Notes: a model not told the origin generated them from the letters alone. DNA of 21,773 bases from Rhodothermia bacterium (GCA_007122185.1 SKUI01000168.1:1-21773), one strand, 5' to 3'. Numbered from the stretch's first letter, positions 7,473 through 15,956 are shown. Translations and numbers: made by a program.

Positions 7473-8570
7473 ATGAACCGTTTACATGCTTACCTGACCG
7501 CACTGCTCGGACTCCTTCTTTTCGTCACCGCCTGCGACCAGGATTATCGCCGCTCCGCGCAGGGCGGCTTATCCGAAGTGCTGGTGGTGATGGACTCTAC
7601 GCAGTGGGACGGTCCCGTTGCAGAAGCCATAAGGGCTACTTTTGGCCGGGAAATGATGACCCTTCCCCGTCCGGAAGAAAAATATGACCTCCGGTTTATG
7701 TATATCAGGACCAACAGAGATCTGGATTATGCCAAGAGCTTCAGGAATACCATTTTTGCGGCTCCTATCGATGAGGAAAGCAATGTGGGTTCGTTCGTGC
7801 GGGCTATTATGAGCGAGGACATCAAGGAGCGCATCGCTGATGGCCGAAATTTTGCCTTTCCGCTTCGCGACCGATGGTTCCGGGACCAGTGGACACTTTT
7901 TCTTTCGGCACCGGATCAGCAGACACTGGCACAAAGGATTCTCGATTCGGAGCGTTCCCTTGTGAGCAGTCTTGACCAGGTTGAACGGCAACGTTGGAAG
8001 CGTCAGGTATACCGCAGGGGAGAGCAGGCGCATCTGGCCGATTCCCTGATGGAAAACCACGGATTCAGCATCAGGGTGCAGCATGACTACCGGATCGGGG
8101 TGGATACGACCGGATTCGTATCCATGCGTCGTTTTCTTCATGATAATGACCGCTGGATCTGGTTCGCCTACAAGGAGGACTGGGAGGATGGCCTGGACGG
8201 TGTCGAACAGGAGTGGATCAACGCTGTCCGGGACAGTCTGAACCGGCAGTTCATCCGCGGTACCCGGGATGAGTCCTACGTAACAACAGAATATCGTGCC
8301 CCCCGTGCCATAGAAACCGTCAGGACACAGGTCAACGGCCGGCCCGCCCTGGAGACGAGAGGAACCTGGCGCATGACCAATGACATCATGGGTGGACCGT
8401 TCCTCCACTATACTGTATTCGATGAACAACAGAACCGGCTCTACATGATGGAGTTTGCCCAGTTTGCCCCAAGATACAGCAAACGCCGCTTCATGAATCA
8501 GTTTGAAGCCATGGCACATACCTTCGAAACGGATACGACGCAGGTGCCGGAACCTGTAGCCCTGAGATAA
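7473..8570 (+). CDS. DUF4837-type lipoprotein
   Basis: This is a predicted secreted lipoprotein of 365 aa. The N-terminus has a short basic start, a hydrophobic stretch and a lipobox FVTAC with the lipidated Cys at residue 21; ATG 7473 is chosen over an in-frame GTG at 7458 because it gives a standard signal peptide. After the signal the sequence reads LSEVLVVMDSTQWDGPVAEAIR. This resembles the conserved start of DUF4837 proteins of Bacteroidota (a V-x-D-x-x-W-x-G-x-V-x-x-AIR pattern, recalled rather than searched). The rest contains many Arg/Asp/Trp residues and no enzymatic motif I can name. The family has no assigned function to my knowledge. The gene stands alone, 156 bp after trpA and 213 bp before cydA. 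Confidence 0.8.
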   Translation: MNRLHAYLTALLGLLLFVTACDQDYRRSAQGGLSEVLVVMDSTQWDGPVAEAIRATFGREMMTLPRPEEKYDLRFMYIRTNRDLDYAKSFRNTIFAAPIDEESNVGSFVRAIMSEDIKERIADGRNFAFPLRDRWFRDQWTLFLSAPDQQTLAQRILDSERSLVSSLDQVERQRWKRQVYRRGEQAHLADSLMENHGFSIRVQHDYRIGVDTTGFVSMRRFLHDNDRWIWFAYKEDWEDGLDGVEQEWINAVRDSLNRQFIRGTRDESYVTTEYRAPRAIETVRTQVNGRPALETRGTWRMTNDIMGGPFLHYTVFDEQQNRLYMMEFAQFAPRYSKRRFMNQFEAMAHTFETDTTQVPEPVALR

Positions 8571-8614
8571 GACCGGGAGTCACTTTCCTGTGGTAATGGA
8601 TCATTCTGCACGTA

Positions 8615-8646
8615 TTGGCAGATTATTCCTGAGCGGGTTATGTTTC
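8615..8646 (+). promoter_or_regulatory. Weak Bacteroidota-type promoter candidate for cydA
   Basis: TTG at 8615-8617 and TATGTTTC at 8639-8646 fit the Bacteroidota pattern TTG-N17-23-TAnnTTTG with a 21-bp spacer and one mismatch in the -7 element. The last base of the -7 box is the first base of an inverted repeat. No experimental or comparative support is available here. Confidence 0.3.
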
Positions 8647-8694
8647 ATGGTCTTTTGCACCATGTCATAAAAATTATTAATCAAAAGCACCATG
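8646..8694. promoter_or_regulatory. Inverted-repeat cluster CATGGT/ACCATG before cydA
   Basis: CATGGT at 8646-8651 pairs with ACCATG at 8659-8664 across a 7-bp spacer. A second ACCATG at 8689-8694 is embedded in CAAAAGCACCATG. That 13-mer is the reverse complement of the left arm CATGGTCTTTTG apart from one inserted base. Three half-sites around a candidate -7 box look like an operator for control of cydABDC. The site does not match an FNR (TTGAT-N4-ATCAA) or Rex box. It could instead be an RNA hairpin. Confidence 0.4.
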
Positions 8695-8737
8695 GCGCAT
8701 AGATATCTTCACAAAAAATTCATGCTTTTGCAGTTTT

Positions 8738-8775
8738 TTTGAGGTAATAACACGGCCATGCATCCGCACCTCAAA
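8738..8775 (+). promoter_or_regulatory. Hairpin-forming inverted repeat in the cydA leader
   Basis: TTTGAGGT (8738-8745) is perfectly complementary to ACCTCAAA (8768-8775). The 22-bp loop contains an inner CGG/CCG pair and an ATGCAT palindrome. The structure ends 8 bp before the cydA ATG at 8784, so in RNA it would lie next to the ribosome-binding region. It may affect translation or RNA stability, or act as a DNA operator. Confidence 0.4.
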
Positions 8776-8783
8776 TAACGCCT

Positions 8784-10154
8784 ATGGAAGCTCTTGAACT
8801 GGCACGCTGGCAGTTTGGAATAACCACTGTCTATCACTTTATTTTTGTGCCACTTACACTTGGTCTATCTGTCCTGGTGGCCATTCTTCAAACATTTTAC
8901 TACAGGACAGGGGATATCCATTACAAAATGCTCACCAAGTATTTCGGGAAACTGTTTGTAATCATATTCACCCTTGGCATTGTAACCGGTATCGTGCAGG
9001 AATTTCAATTCGGCATGAACTGGTCGGAATATTCCCGGTTCGTGGGGGATATTTTCGGGATTCCGCTTGCCATTGAAGCCCTGACCGCTTTTTTTATTGA
9101 GTCCACCTTCCTCGGGCTCTGGATTTTCGGGTGGACCCGCCTCCCCAAAGCCGTCCACCTTGCCTGTATCTGGCTTGTGGCCATTGCATCCAACCTTTCG
9201 GCTGTCTGGATCCTGATGGCAAACTCATGGATGCAGGTGCCTGTGGGGTACGAACTGGTCGGCGGCCGGGCCGAACTGGCCGATTTCATAGCCATTTTGC
9301 TGAACGAGCGGCTGCTGGTTCAGATGCCGCACACCATACTTGGCGGATTCATCACCGGTGGCATGTTTGTCCTGGGACTGAGTGCGTGGATGATCATCCG
9401 CAATCAGCAGGCCGAGATCTTTCTTAAATCGGCAAAAATCGCACTGGTATTCACTGCTGTTGCAAGTCTTCTCACTGCCACTACGGGACATGATCAGGCC
9501 CAGGAGACCGTCAAGACCCAGCCGATGAAGATGGCTGCCATGGAAGGACTCTGGGAAACCGAGCAGCCGGCAAGTTTTTCTCTTTTTGCCATTATCAACC
9601 AGCAGGAGGGAACCAGCAGCCGTGAAATTCGACTACCGTACATGCTGTCCGTACTTGCCCATAACAATGTGACCAGTGAAGTGCGCGGCATGAACGATAT
9701 CCAGGCCGAAATGGAGGAAATACACGGTCCCGGGGATTATCTTCCCCCGGTAGCCATCGTCTACTGGAGCTTTCGGATCATGGTGGGCCTCGGAGTCCTG
9801 TTCATCATCGTGGCTTTCTGGGGACTATGGCTCTGGTGGAAAGGGAAGCTGCAGGACCACCGTCTGTTCCTGAAAACCAGTATCGTTATGATCTTCCTTA
9901 CGTTCCTGGCAAATACGGCCGGATGGATGGTGGCTGAAATGGGTCGCCAGCCCTGGGTGGTATATGAATTGCTGCTGACCGCTGACGGTGTCTCCCCGTC
10001 GGTATTTAAAAACTCGATCTGGATCACCATGATCGGCTTCACCCTTGTTTATGGGGCACTTGCCGTGGCTGCATTCTATCTGGTCTGGTATTTCGGAAAA
10101 CAGGGCGCCCACGAAGAGGAAGAAGGTGTTGAAACCAACCTACACACGTACTAA
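8784..10154 (+). CDS. cydA: Cytochrome bd ubiquinol/menaquinol oxidase subunit I
   Basis: CydA is the haem-bearing subunit of cytochrome bd, an inner-membrane quinol:oxygen oxidoreductase with high oxygen affinity. The 456-aa polytopic protein has His18 in VYHFIF (equivalent to E. coli His19), Glu98 and Glu106 in AIEALTAFFIES (E. coli 99/107), His183 in MPHTILGG (haem b558 ligand) and Met386 in VAEMGRQPWVVY (the other b558 ligand). The quinol-loop residues Lys249 and Glu254 lie in QPMKMAAMEG. The protein is shorter than the ~520-aa E. coli enzyme and lacks the long C-terminal Q-loop insert, so it belongs to the short Q-loop type. It leads a four-gene cydABDC operon. Confidence 0.97.
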   Translation: MEALELARWQFGITTVYHFIFVPLTLGLSVLVAILQTFYYRTGDIHYKMLTKYFGKLFVIIFTLGIVTGIVQEFQFGMNWSEYSRFVGDIFGIPLAIEALTAFFIESTFLGLWIFGWTRLPKAVHLACIWLVAIASNLSAVWILMANSWMQVPVGYELVGGRAELADFIAILLNERLLVQMPHTILGGFITGGMFVLGLSAWMIIRNQQAEIFLKSAKIALVFTAVASLLTATTGHDQAQETVKTQPMKMAAMEGLWETEQPASFSLFAIINQQEGTSSREIRLPYMLSVLAHNNVTSEVRGMNDIQAEMEEIHGPGDYLPPVAIVYWSFRIMVGLGVLFIIVAFWGLWLWWKGKLQDHRLFLKTSIVMIFLTFLANTAGWMVAEMGRQPWVVYELLLTADGVSPSVFKNSIWITMIGFTLVYGALAVAAFYLVWYFGKQGAHEEEEGVETNLHTY

Positions 10155-10160
10155 AGGAGA
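10153..10160 (+). promoter_or_regulatory. Shine-Dalgarno sequence of cydB
   Basis: AAAGGAGA overlaps the last two bases of the cydA TAA stop and sits 8 bp before the cydB ATG. It is the only strong Shine-Dalgarno I noticed among the genes of this window. The arrangement suggests coupled, efficient translation of the second oxidase subunit. Confidence 0.7.
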
Positions 10161-10168
10161 CGGAGATC

Positions 10169-11182
10169 ATGGATTTACAAACTTTCTGGTTCATACTAAT
10201 CGCTGTCCTGTTTATCGGATACTTTTTTCTGGAAGGGTTTGACTTCGGTGTCGGCATCCTGATGCCCTTTGTCAGCAAGGACGAAGTGGATCGCCGGGTG
10301 ACCATCAACACCATCGGTCCGTTCTGGGATGCCAATGAAGTGTGGCTGATAACAGCCGGCGGTGCCATGTTTGCCGCGTTTCCCCACTGGTATGCCACAC
10401 TTTTCAGCGGATTTTACCTGCCCTTGTTCCTGATCCTTCTGGCATTGATTGTTCGCGCTGTGGGATTTGAATTCCGCAGCAAAATGAAAGAGAGGTGGTG
10501 GCGCCTCACGGCAGATCATTTCATATTTTGGGGAAGTGTGCTTCCCGCGTTTCTGTGGGGTGTCGCTTTCACAAACATCGTGATAGGTCTTCCCATCGGG
10601 GAGGATATGAACTTCACCGGTACGCTTCCTGCCTTGCTCAATCCCTACGCTTTGCTTGGCGGACTTGTTTCCCTGGTCATGTTCACCTTGCACGGTGCGA
10701 TTTTCCTGAGCTTGCGTACAACCGATGAGCTTAAGGCCCGGGTGGAAAAAACGGCTAAATTGATGTGGATTCCTGTGGGTGTCATCCTGCTTGCCTTTGC
10801 ACTGCTCGGATACCGGCAGACTATCCTTTTCGAAGAGTTCGGCATTATTCCGGGAACCCTGCCCATGATAGCCATAGTGTCCTTCCTCGCCGTTATCGTG
10901 TTCATGAGTATCAACCGATTTGGCTACGCTTTCGCCGCCACAGGGGCTACCATAGTTTTCGGTTCACTGGTCGTATTCCAGGGCATGTTCCCGTTGGTGA
11001 TGCCGTCCAGCCTGAATCCGGACTTTCATCTGACCATCTACAACGCCTCATCAAGTGACCTCACCCTGACGATCATGTCGGTCCTTGCGATCATATTTGT
11101 GCCTATAATTCTTGCCTACCAGGGATGGAGTTACTGGGTGTTCCGCGAGCGTGTCACGCGTGACGCCATCCCGCGGAGCTGA
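10169..11182 (+). CDS. cydB: Cytochrome bd oxidase subunit II
   Basis: CydB is the second membrane subunit of cytochrome bd and forms the pseudosymmetric partner of CydA. The 337-aa protein has the characteristic start FLEGFDFGVGILMPF (~20-34), followed by the highly conserved GPFWDANEVWLITAGGAMFAAFP region (~50-73) and FRSKMKERWW. The remainder is a series of hydrophobic membrane segments, with AFLWGVAFTNI as a further family block. Length is within the normal 330-380 range. It starts 14 bp after cydA behind a strong ribosome-binding site, and the ABC exporter gene follows within 8 bp. Confidence 0.97.
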   Translation: MDLQTFWFILIAVLFIGYFFLEGFDFGVGILMPFVSKDEVDRRVTINTIGPFWDANEVWLITAGGAMFAAFPHWYATLFSGFYLPLFLILLALIVRAVGFEFRSKMKERWWRLTADHFIFWGSVLPAFLWGVAFTNIVIGLPIGEDMNFTGTLPALLNPYALLGGLVSLVMFTLHGAIFLSLRTTDELKARVEKTAKLMWIPVGVILLAFALLGYRQTILFEEFGIIPGTLPMIAIVSFLAVIVFMSINRFGYAFAATGATIVFGSLVVFQGMFPLVMPSSLNPDFHLTIYNASSSDLTLTIMSVLAIIFVPIILAYQGWSYWVFRERVTRDAIPRS

Positions 11183-11190
11183 TTTCGTTG

Positions 11191-13044
11191 ATGACAGACT
11201 ACAGCAGCAGCCATAAGAGACTGTTCCGCCTGGCGTTCGTATATCGGACCCCCTGGGCCCTTATGGCGCTGCTGAGTTTTCTTTCAGCGGCATCCATCAT
11301 CGTGTTGATGCATGGTTTGAGTATTGCCATTGATGCTGTCTTCATGCAGCAATCGCCGCTTGCGCTCGTCCAGCCGGCGCTGCTACTCATTGCAGGAGCT
11401 ATAGCTGTCAGGGGTATCCTGTTCTGGATCCATGAAATCCTGGCTCAAAAAACCGCTTCACAAATAAAAGCCAGCCTTCGGGAGCAGCTGTTTGGTAAAA
11501 TTCAGCAACTGGGTCCCGCCTGGACCGAAACCCAGAACAGCGGGGATTTGGCTGCCACTGCCGTGGAAGGGGTTGAGAAACTGGATGCCTACTATGCCCG
11601 ATTTATACCGGCGGCTATTCATATGTCTGTTGTTCCGGTTGTAATTGTAATTGCCATTTTTCTCATTGACTGGCTAAGTGGACTCATCCTGCTGATCACC
11701 GGCCCACTGATCCCCGTATTTATGTCCCTTATCGGCATGCGTGCCCGGCAGCAAGTTCAGAGGCAATGGGCTACACTTCGCTATCTGAGCAGCCATTTCC
11801 TGGATGCGGTTCAGGGACTGAGAACGCTGAAGTTGTTCACCAGGGAGCATCGAAAACACACAGAAATAGAGCACATCAGTGATCGCTTTCGTGTTTCCAC
11901 GATGGGGGTACTCAAAATTGCATTTCTTTCGGGATTTGTCCTGGAACTATTTGCCTCTCTTGCAACAGCCCTGGTTGCCGTCGAGATTGGCGTTCGCCTT
12001 ATTGAGGGACATATAGTTTTTCAGGTAGGTCTTTTTGTGCTCCTGCTTGCACCGGAATACTACCTGCCGTTCCGGATGTTCGGCGCGCAGCATCACGCCG
12101 GCATGGAAGGGACCGAGTCGGCGGGACGGGTTTTCGCTATTCTGGACAAAAATGCTCTGTCTCAAAAAGTTATCGTTAATGGTGATCTTGATGAGCAGAT
12201 ATCTTCTGATTATCAACAGTTTTTACTAAATAAATACTCAGGACCGGTAAAATCCCGGAATTGTTTTAAGGATATAACAGCAGCCGCAGCAGCGGAAGAG
12301 CATGAAGGAAGCCCGTCTGTTTCAGTAGTTTTTAAAAATGTCACATTTACATATCCGGGCAAATCGTATCCAGTGTTAGCAAATTGTTCATTTAAGTTGC
12401 CCAAGAGAAGTAAAACGGCGCTTGTTGGTGTAACTGGCAGCGGTAAGACAACCATCTTGCGACTGCTTACGCGTCAGCTTGCACCTGACAGTGGATGGAT
12501 TACGCTGGGTGGCATGCCGTCGACGAAGACGGATGATGGCACATGGCTTGAAAACATGGCGGTGGTCAACCAGACCAACTGGTTTTTCGACGATACGTTA
12601 CTGGCAAATCTGCTGGCAGCACGTCCCAATGCCACGTACGAGGAGGTTGTCTCGGCATCAAAAGTTTCCGGAGCGCATGAATTCATTCAAAAGCTGCCGG
12701 ATGGATATCTTACCGGAACCGGTGAATTTGCCGCACGGTTCAGCGGAGGCGAGCGGCAACGGATATCCATTGCCAGGGCGCTTCTCAAGGATGCCCCGAT
12801 ACTGATACTGGACGAGCCCTCATCGGCCCTGGATCCAGAAAGCGAAGAAATAATAAATCGTGCACTGGATGAACTGATGGCCAACAAAACCGTTTTTCTG
12901 ATCGCTCACAGGCTTTCGACTGTTCGAAAAGCGGACAATATCCTTGTCCTCGAAAGTGGCAGGATTACAGCGCAGGGAACCCACACCTATTTACGTGCAA
13001 ATTGTAAACTATATGAACAGATGGTATCTGCATACGCTTCCTGA
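11191..13044 (+). CDS. cydD: CydD-type ABC exporter subunit (thiol reductant exporter half)
   Basis: CydD and CydC form a heterodimeric ABC transporter that exports cysteine/glutathione and is required to assemble cytochrome bd. This 617-aa half has an N-terminal six-helix membrane domain (~15-310) with the CydD-like GVEKLDAYYARFIP stretch. The ATPase domain follows: Walker A GVTGSGKTT (~413-421), signature FSGGERQR (~517-524), Walker B ILILDEP (~537-543) and the switch His in IAHRLST. ATG 11191 is preferred over TTG 11188. A long linker (~residues 320-380), rich in Asn, Ser and Ala and visibly more A+T-rich than its surroundings, separates the domains. The assignment to D rather than C rests on order and on the partner's clearer CydC features. 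Confidence 0.9.
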   Translation: MTDYSSSHKRLFRLAFVYRTPWALMALLSFLSAASIIVLMHGLSIAIDAVFMQQSPLALVQPALLLIAGAIAVRGILFWIHEILAQKTASQIKASLREQLFGKIQQLGPAWTETQNSGDLAATAVEGVEKLDAYYARFIPAAIHMSVVPVVIVIAIFLIDWLSGLILLITGPLIPVFMSLIGMRARQQVQRQWATLRYLSSHFLDAVQGLRTLKLFTREHRKHTEIEHISDRFRVSTMGVLKIAFLSGFVLELFASLATALVAVEIGVRLIEGHIVFQVGLFVLLLAPEYYLPFRMFGAQHHAGMEGTESAGRVFAILDKNALSQKVIVNGDLDEQISSDYQQFLLNKYSGPVKSRNCFKDITAAAAAEEHEGSPSVSVVFKNVTFTYPGKSYPVLANCSFKLPKRSKTALVGVTGSGKTTILRLLTRQLAPDSGWITLGGMPSTKTDDGTWLENMAVVNQTNWFFDDTLLANLLAARPNATYEEVVSASKVSGAHEFIQKLPDGYLTGTGEFAARFSGGERQRISIARALLKDAPILILDEPSSALDPESEEIINRALDELMANKTVFLIAHRLSTVRKADNILVLESGRITAQGTHTYLRANCKLYEQMVSAYAS

Positions 13045-13081
13045 ATATTAGGGCTCTGCAAGCAAGACGGTAAAAATCGAC

Positions 13082-14887
13082 ATGAATATCCATCTCGCAT
13101 TATCACGGTTTTTAAAACGCTATCCCTGGAGGATCACTGCGGCAGTCTTGCTCGGGGCAGGAACCATACTGGCGGGAATTGGTCTGCTTGCAAGCTCCGG
13201 ATACCTGATTTCCGCAGCTGCTCTGCGTCCGCCTATACTGGATCTCATGGTCATTATAGTTTCCGTTCGGTTCTTCGGCATCAGCAGGGCTGTCTTGCGA
13301 TACTCCGAGCGGCTGCTATCCCATGACATCACGTTTCGTCTGCTTCTGCAAATGCGGAGCCTTTTTTTCAGGGCACTGAGCAATACTTCCGCGTCCCGTC
13401 TTCTGGGATTCCGTTCCGGCTCATTGCTTTCGTCCATAACATCCGACGTTGACGAGCTCCAAAACTACTATGTTCGCGTATTCACGCCGGTTATCGTTGC
13501 CGTTCTTGTAACCCTGACGTCATTTTTCTTTTTGAGGGCATTCAGTCCTGCAGCTGCCTGGATCACGCTGGCGTTTCTGTTGTTGAATGGTGTAGCAGTT
13601 CCTTTAGGAGTTCGGCGGCTTGCACACGGACTGGGAGTCAGACAACTGCATCTCAGAAGTGAGCTGTCTCACTTATGGGTGGAACACAGTCAGGGAATAC
13701 TTGATATTCGTCTTTATGGTTTACAAAATACATACATTAAACGAAATATGGAGTTGTGCAGTGAGATATCCAGGCTGGAGCGCAGGCAATCGGCTGTAAC
13801 CGGGCTGCAGGACGGCCTGCACAACTGGATCCTTTTTTCGGCGGCAGCTGTGGCACTGTTCGTAACAGCACCCCTGGTCCTTGATGGTACGCTGTCAGGG
13901 GTCATGCTGGCGCTGGTAGTGCTGTCCGTGATGGCTTCCTTTGAGGCCACACAAAACCTGGGTACGGCTTTCCAGTATCTGGAAACTACAGAGAGAGCGG
14001 CTGAAAATCTGTTATCATTGACCGGTGGATTGCTTTCATATGAAGACCGGGACCTTACTGCCCGGGACCTTACTGACCAGGAAAAAGACGACATCAGGCC
14101 CGCGAAAGGATCAGGATCCCTTAACACACATGAAGGGGCGGGAAGCCTGTTGTTTGATAACGTCAGTTTTTCATATGGTGAAAACACGGTGCTTGACAGC
14201 GTTGGCTTTGCCATACAAAGTGGAGAAAAAGCAGCTCTCGTGGGTCCTTCTGGAAGCGGTAAAAGCACGGTTGTCAACCTGTTGCTAAAATTTTACGACC
14301 CTGTCAGGGGTTTTGCGGCTATTGGTGATAATAAGCTTGCGGATATCCAGCCGGACCGGGTCCGTTCCATGATTGCTGTAGTGGATCAATTTACCTATCT
14401 GTTTCAGGACACGTTACGAAACAATTTGAAAATAGCCCGGGAAAATGCGGGTGAAAGGGATCTTCTTCAATCATTGCAGGATGCCCATTTATGGTCCTGG
14501 TACCAGGGACTTGAAAAGGGGCTTGACACACAACTGGGAGAGCACGGCAAGCAACTTAGCGGAGGTGAGCGTCAGAGAATGGCCATTGCCAGGGCTTTGC
14601 TAAGGAATTCACCCATCTGGATCCTGGATGAACCTACCGCCAATCTGGATACCATCACTGAAAAAGCGATCGTAAAAATCATCCGACAAGTCACCAGGAC
14701 CAGAACCGCGTTGTGGATTACCCACAGACTCGTACAAATGGAATACTATGATCGGATTTATGTGCTGGAAAATGGCAGGATTTCAGAGAGAGGGCGACAT
14801 CACCAGCTCATGCGAAGGAGGGGGTGGTATTCGGACATGATACGACTGCAGGCGAATATGTTAAAGGAAGAGATAGATACCGTGTAG
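13082..14887 (+). CDS. cydC: CydC-type ABC exporter subunit
   Basis: This is the second half of the CydDC exporter, 601 aa. The N-terminal membrane domain shows the CydC hallmark: GIGLLASSGYLISAAAL (~32-48) followed by SVRFFGISRAVLRYSERLLSHD (~61-82). The ATPase domain has Walker A GPSGSGKST (~388-396), signature LSGGERQR (~492-499), Walker B WILDEPTANLD (~513-523) and the switch His in ITHRL. The interdomain linker (~315-355) carries a 15-bp tandem duplication. It lies 37 bp after cydD and closes the cydABDC operon, meeting the M23 gene tail to tail 45 bp later. Confidence 0.92.
   Translation: MNIHLALSRFLKRYPWRITAAVLLGAGTILAGIGLLASSGYLISAAALRPPILDLMVIIVSVRFFGISRAVLRYSERLLSHDITFRLLLQMRSLFFRALSNTSASRLLGFRSGSLLSSITSDVDELQNYYVRVFTPVIVAVLVTLTSFFFLRAFSPAAAWITLAFLLLNGVAVPLGVRRLAHGLGVRQLHLRSELSHLWVEHSQGILDIRLYGLQNTYIKRNMELCSEISRLERRQSAVTGLQDGLHNWILFSAAAVALFVTAPLVLDGTLSGVMLALVVLSVMASFEATQNLGTAFQYLETTERAAENLLSLTGGLLSYEDRDLTARDLTDQEKDDIRPAKGSGSLNTHEGAGSLLFDNVSFSYGENTVLDSVGFAIQSGEKAALVGPSGSGKSTVVNLLLKFYDPVRGFAAIGDNKLADIQPDRVRSMIAVVDQFTYLFQDTLRNNLKIARENAGERDLLQSLQDAHLWSWYQGLEKGLDTQLGEHGKQLSGGERQRMAIARALLRNSPIWILDEPTANLDTITEKAIVKIIRQVTRTRTALWITHRLVQMEYYDRIYVLENGRISERGRHHQLMRRRGWYSDMIRLQANMLKEEIDTV
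14047..14076 (+). repeat. 15-bp tandem duplication in the cydC linker
   Basis: CCGGGACCTTACTG(C/A) occurs twice in direct tandem at 14047-14061 and 14062-14076; 14 of 15 bases match. It is in frame and encodes the doubled motif RDLTA/RDLTD in the loop between the membrane and ATPase domains, where length changes are tolerated. Confidence 0.75.
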
Positions 14888-14899
14888 CAGTGGCAGTAT

Positions 14900-14911
14900 A
14901 TGGTCAACCAT
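14900..14911. repeat. Short palindrome in the cydC/M23 convergent junction
   Basis: ATGGTCAACCAT is a near-perfect stem (ATGGT, 2-nt loop, ACCAT) just after the cydC stop. It is followed by an ACATATGT palindrome at 14913-14920. It could reduce read-through between the convergent genes. There is no T-tract, so it is not a standard intrinsic terminator. Confidence 0.25.
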
Positions 14912-14932
14912 GTACATATGTCAACTATGCAC

Positions 14933-15901
14933 TCAGTCCATGGACATGGTCATACTGTCAGCAATTCTGCGGTATTCCACGTATTCGTCCGGGGTCAGAT
15001 CGGCAAACATGTAATTCATCGGGTCTACAGGTCGCCCGTTCCTGACTACTTCGTAATGAAGATGCGGCCCGCTGGTAACTCCGGAGTTCCCGCTCCGGGC
15101 CACAATCTGTCCGCGCTCCACTTTCACACCGGGGCGTATACCGTCTGCAAGGCTGGAAAGATGGGCATATCTTGTTTCATAACCGTGACCGTGGTCAATG
15201 ACCAGCAGAAGTCCGTATGTCCGCCAGCGCCGTGCTGATTTAACAACACCATCACCGGTGGAATAAACCGGGGTACCGACCCTTGCCCTGAAGTCCACCC
15301 CCTCATGCATACGCTTGTAACCGAGAATCGGATGAGGGCGCATTCCATATCCACTAAGGATAATACCGGAGACCGGACGGATGGCCGGGATGTTTCTCAT
15401 CAGCTCCTTGTTCTGGTTGTAATGAGCTTTTATTTCCTCGAAGCTGAGTTTCTGAATGTTGATGCGGCGTTCAATACTTTCAAGATTACTGGCAGTCCAG
15501 CGAAGCAGATCGGATGATGGGTCACTGTAGGCATCAAACCGGGCATAGAGATCGGCCCCGCCGACTCCAGCCTGACGCTCGTCATCGGATATCGGGTCAA
15601 TTCCAAGCATGGTCCGGTAGATGTCATTATCCATGCTTGCAATCGTGGCTATCTGCTGATCCAGGTATTCAATGCTTTTACGCGTTTCGTGGAGCTGATC
15701 GTAGAGCACCTTGTTTTCTGCCTTCAGTGCAATTTCAGCTGGGGATCCAACGGAAAAAGAGAGAAAGGAGAGGGTGACAGCTGTAACCACAGCGCCCACC
15801 AGTATCCACAGGCTGAGTGTATAAATGACCCGCTCTCCCGAACCGTATGTAACGGGGATGAACTGGCATTCCTTTTCGTCGTAATAGAAGTAATTTTCCA
15901 A
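14933..15901 (-). CDS. Membrane-anchored M23 family metallopeptidase
   Basis: This is a LytM-type zinc peptidase expected to cut peptidoglycan cross-bridges or to regulate such enzymes at the cell envelope. The 322-aa protein begins MENYFYYDEKE, the 'YYYD' style start seen in many Bacteroidota M23 proteins. One membrane segment follows (~25-50), then a coiled-coil-like region (~55-170), and a C-terminal M23 domain with complete zinc ligands: His199 and Asp203 in HEGVD, and His282 of HLH (280-282), plus His247 in RYAHL. It should therefore be catalytic rather than a degenerate activator. The start is TTG at 15901; the frame is closed by a stop 24 bp upstream and no ATG is near. A Bacteroidota-type promoter lies about 55 bp upstream. 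Confidence 0.92.
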   Translation of the reverse strand: MENYFYYDEKECQFIPVTYGSGERVIYTLSLWILVGAVVTAVTLSFLSFSVGSPAEIALKAENKVLYDQLHETRKSIEYLDQQIATIASMDNDIYRTMLGIDPISDDERQAGVGGADLYARFDAYSDPSSDLLRWTASNLESIERRINIQKLSFEEIKAHYNQNKELMRNIPAIRPVSGIILSGYGMRPHPILGYKRMHEGVDFRARVGTPVYSTGDGVVKSARRWRTYGLLLVIDHGHGYETRYAHLSSLADGIRPGVKVERGQIVARSGNSGVTSGPHLHYEVVRNGRPVDPMNYMFADLTPDEYVEYRRIADSMTMSMD

Positions 15902-15956
15902 AACCTGGCTTGTCTTGATATCCTATGGGGCTTTTTCAGGACAATACTTTATAGGG

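Noticed and set aside
7569..8519. 316-codon - strand open frame opposite the DUF4837-type gene
   Set aside because: The + strand product has a clean lipoprotein signal and family-like sequence; the antisense product is Pro/His/Cys-rich with no motif.
8665..8690. FNR box near ATCAA upstream of cydA
   Set aside because: The right half ATCAA is present, but the sequence at the required distance (AAATT) does not resemble TTGAT.
14888..14932. Intrinsic terminator between cydC and the M23 gene
   Set aside because: Only short palindromes without a G+C-rich stem or T-run are present.
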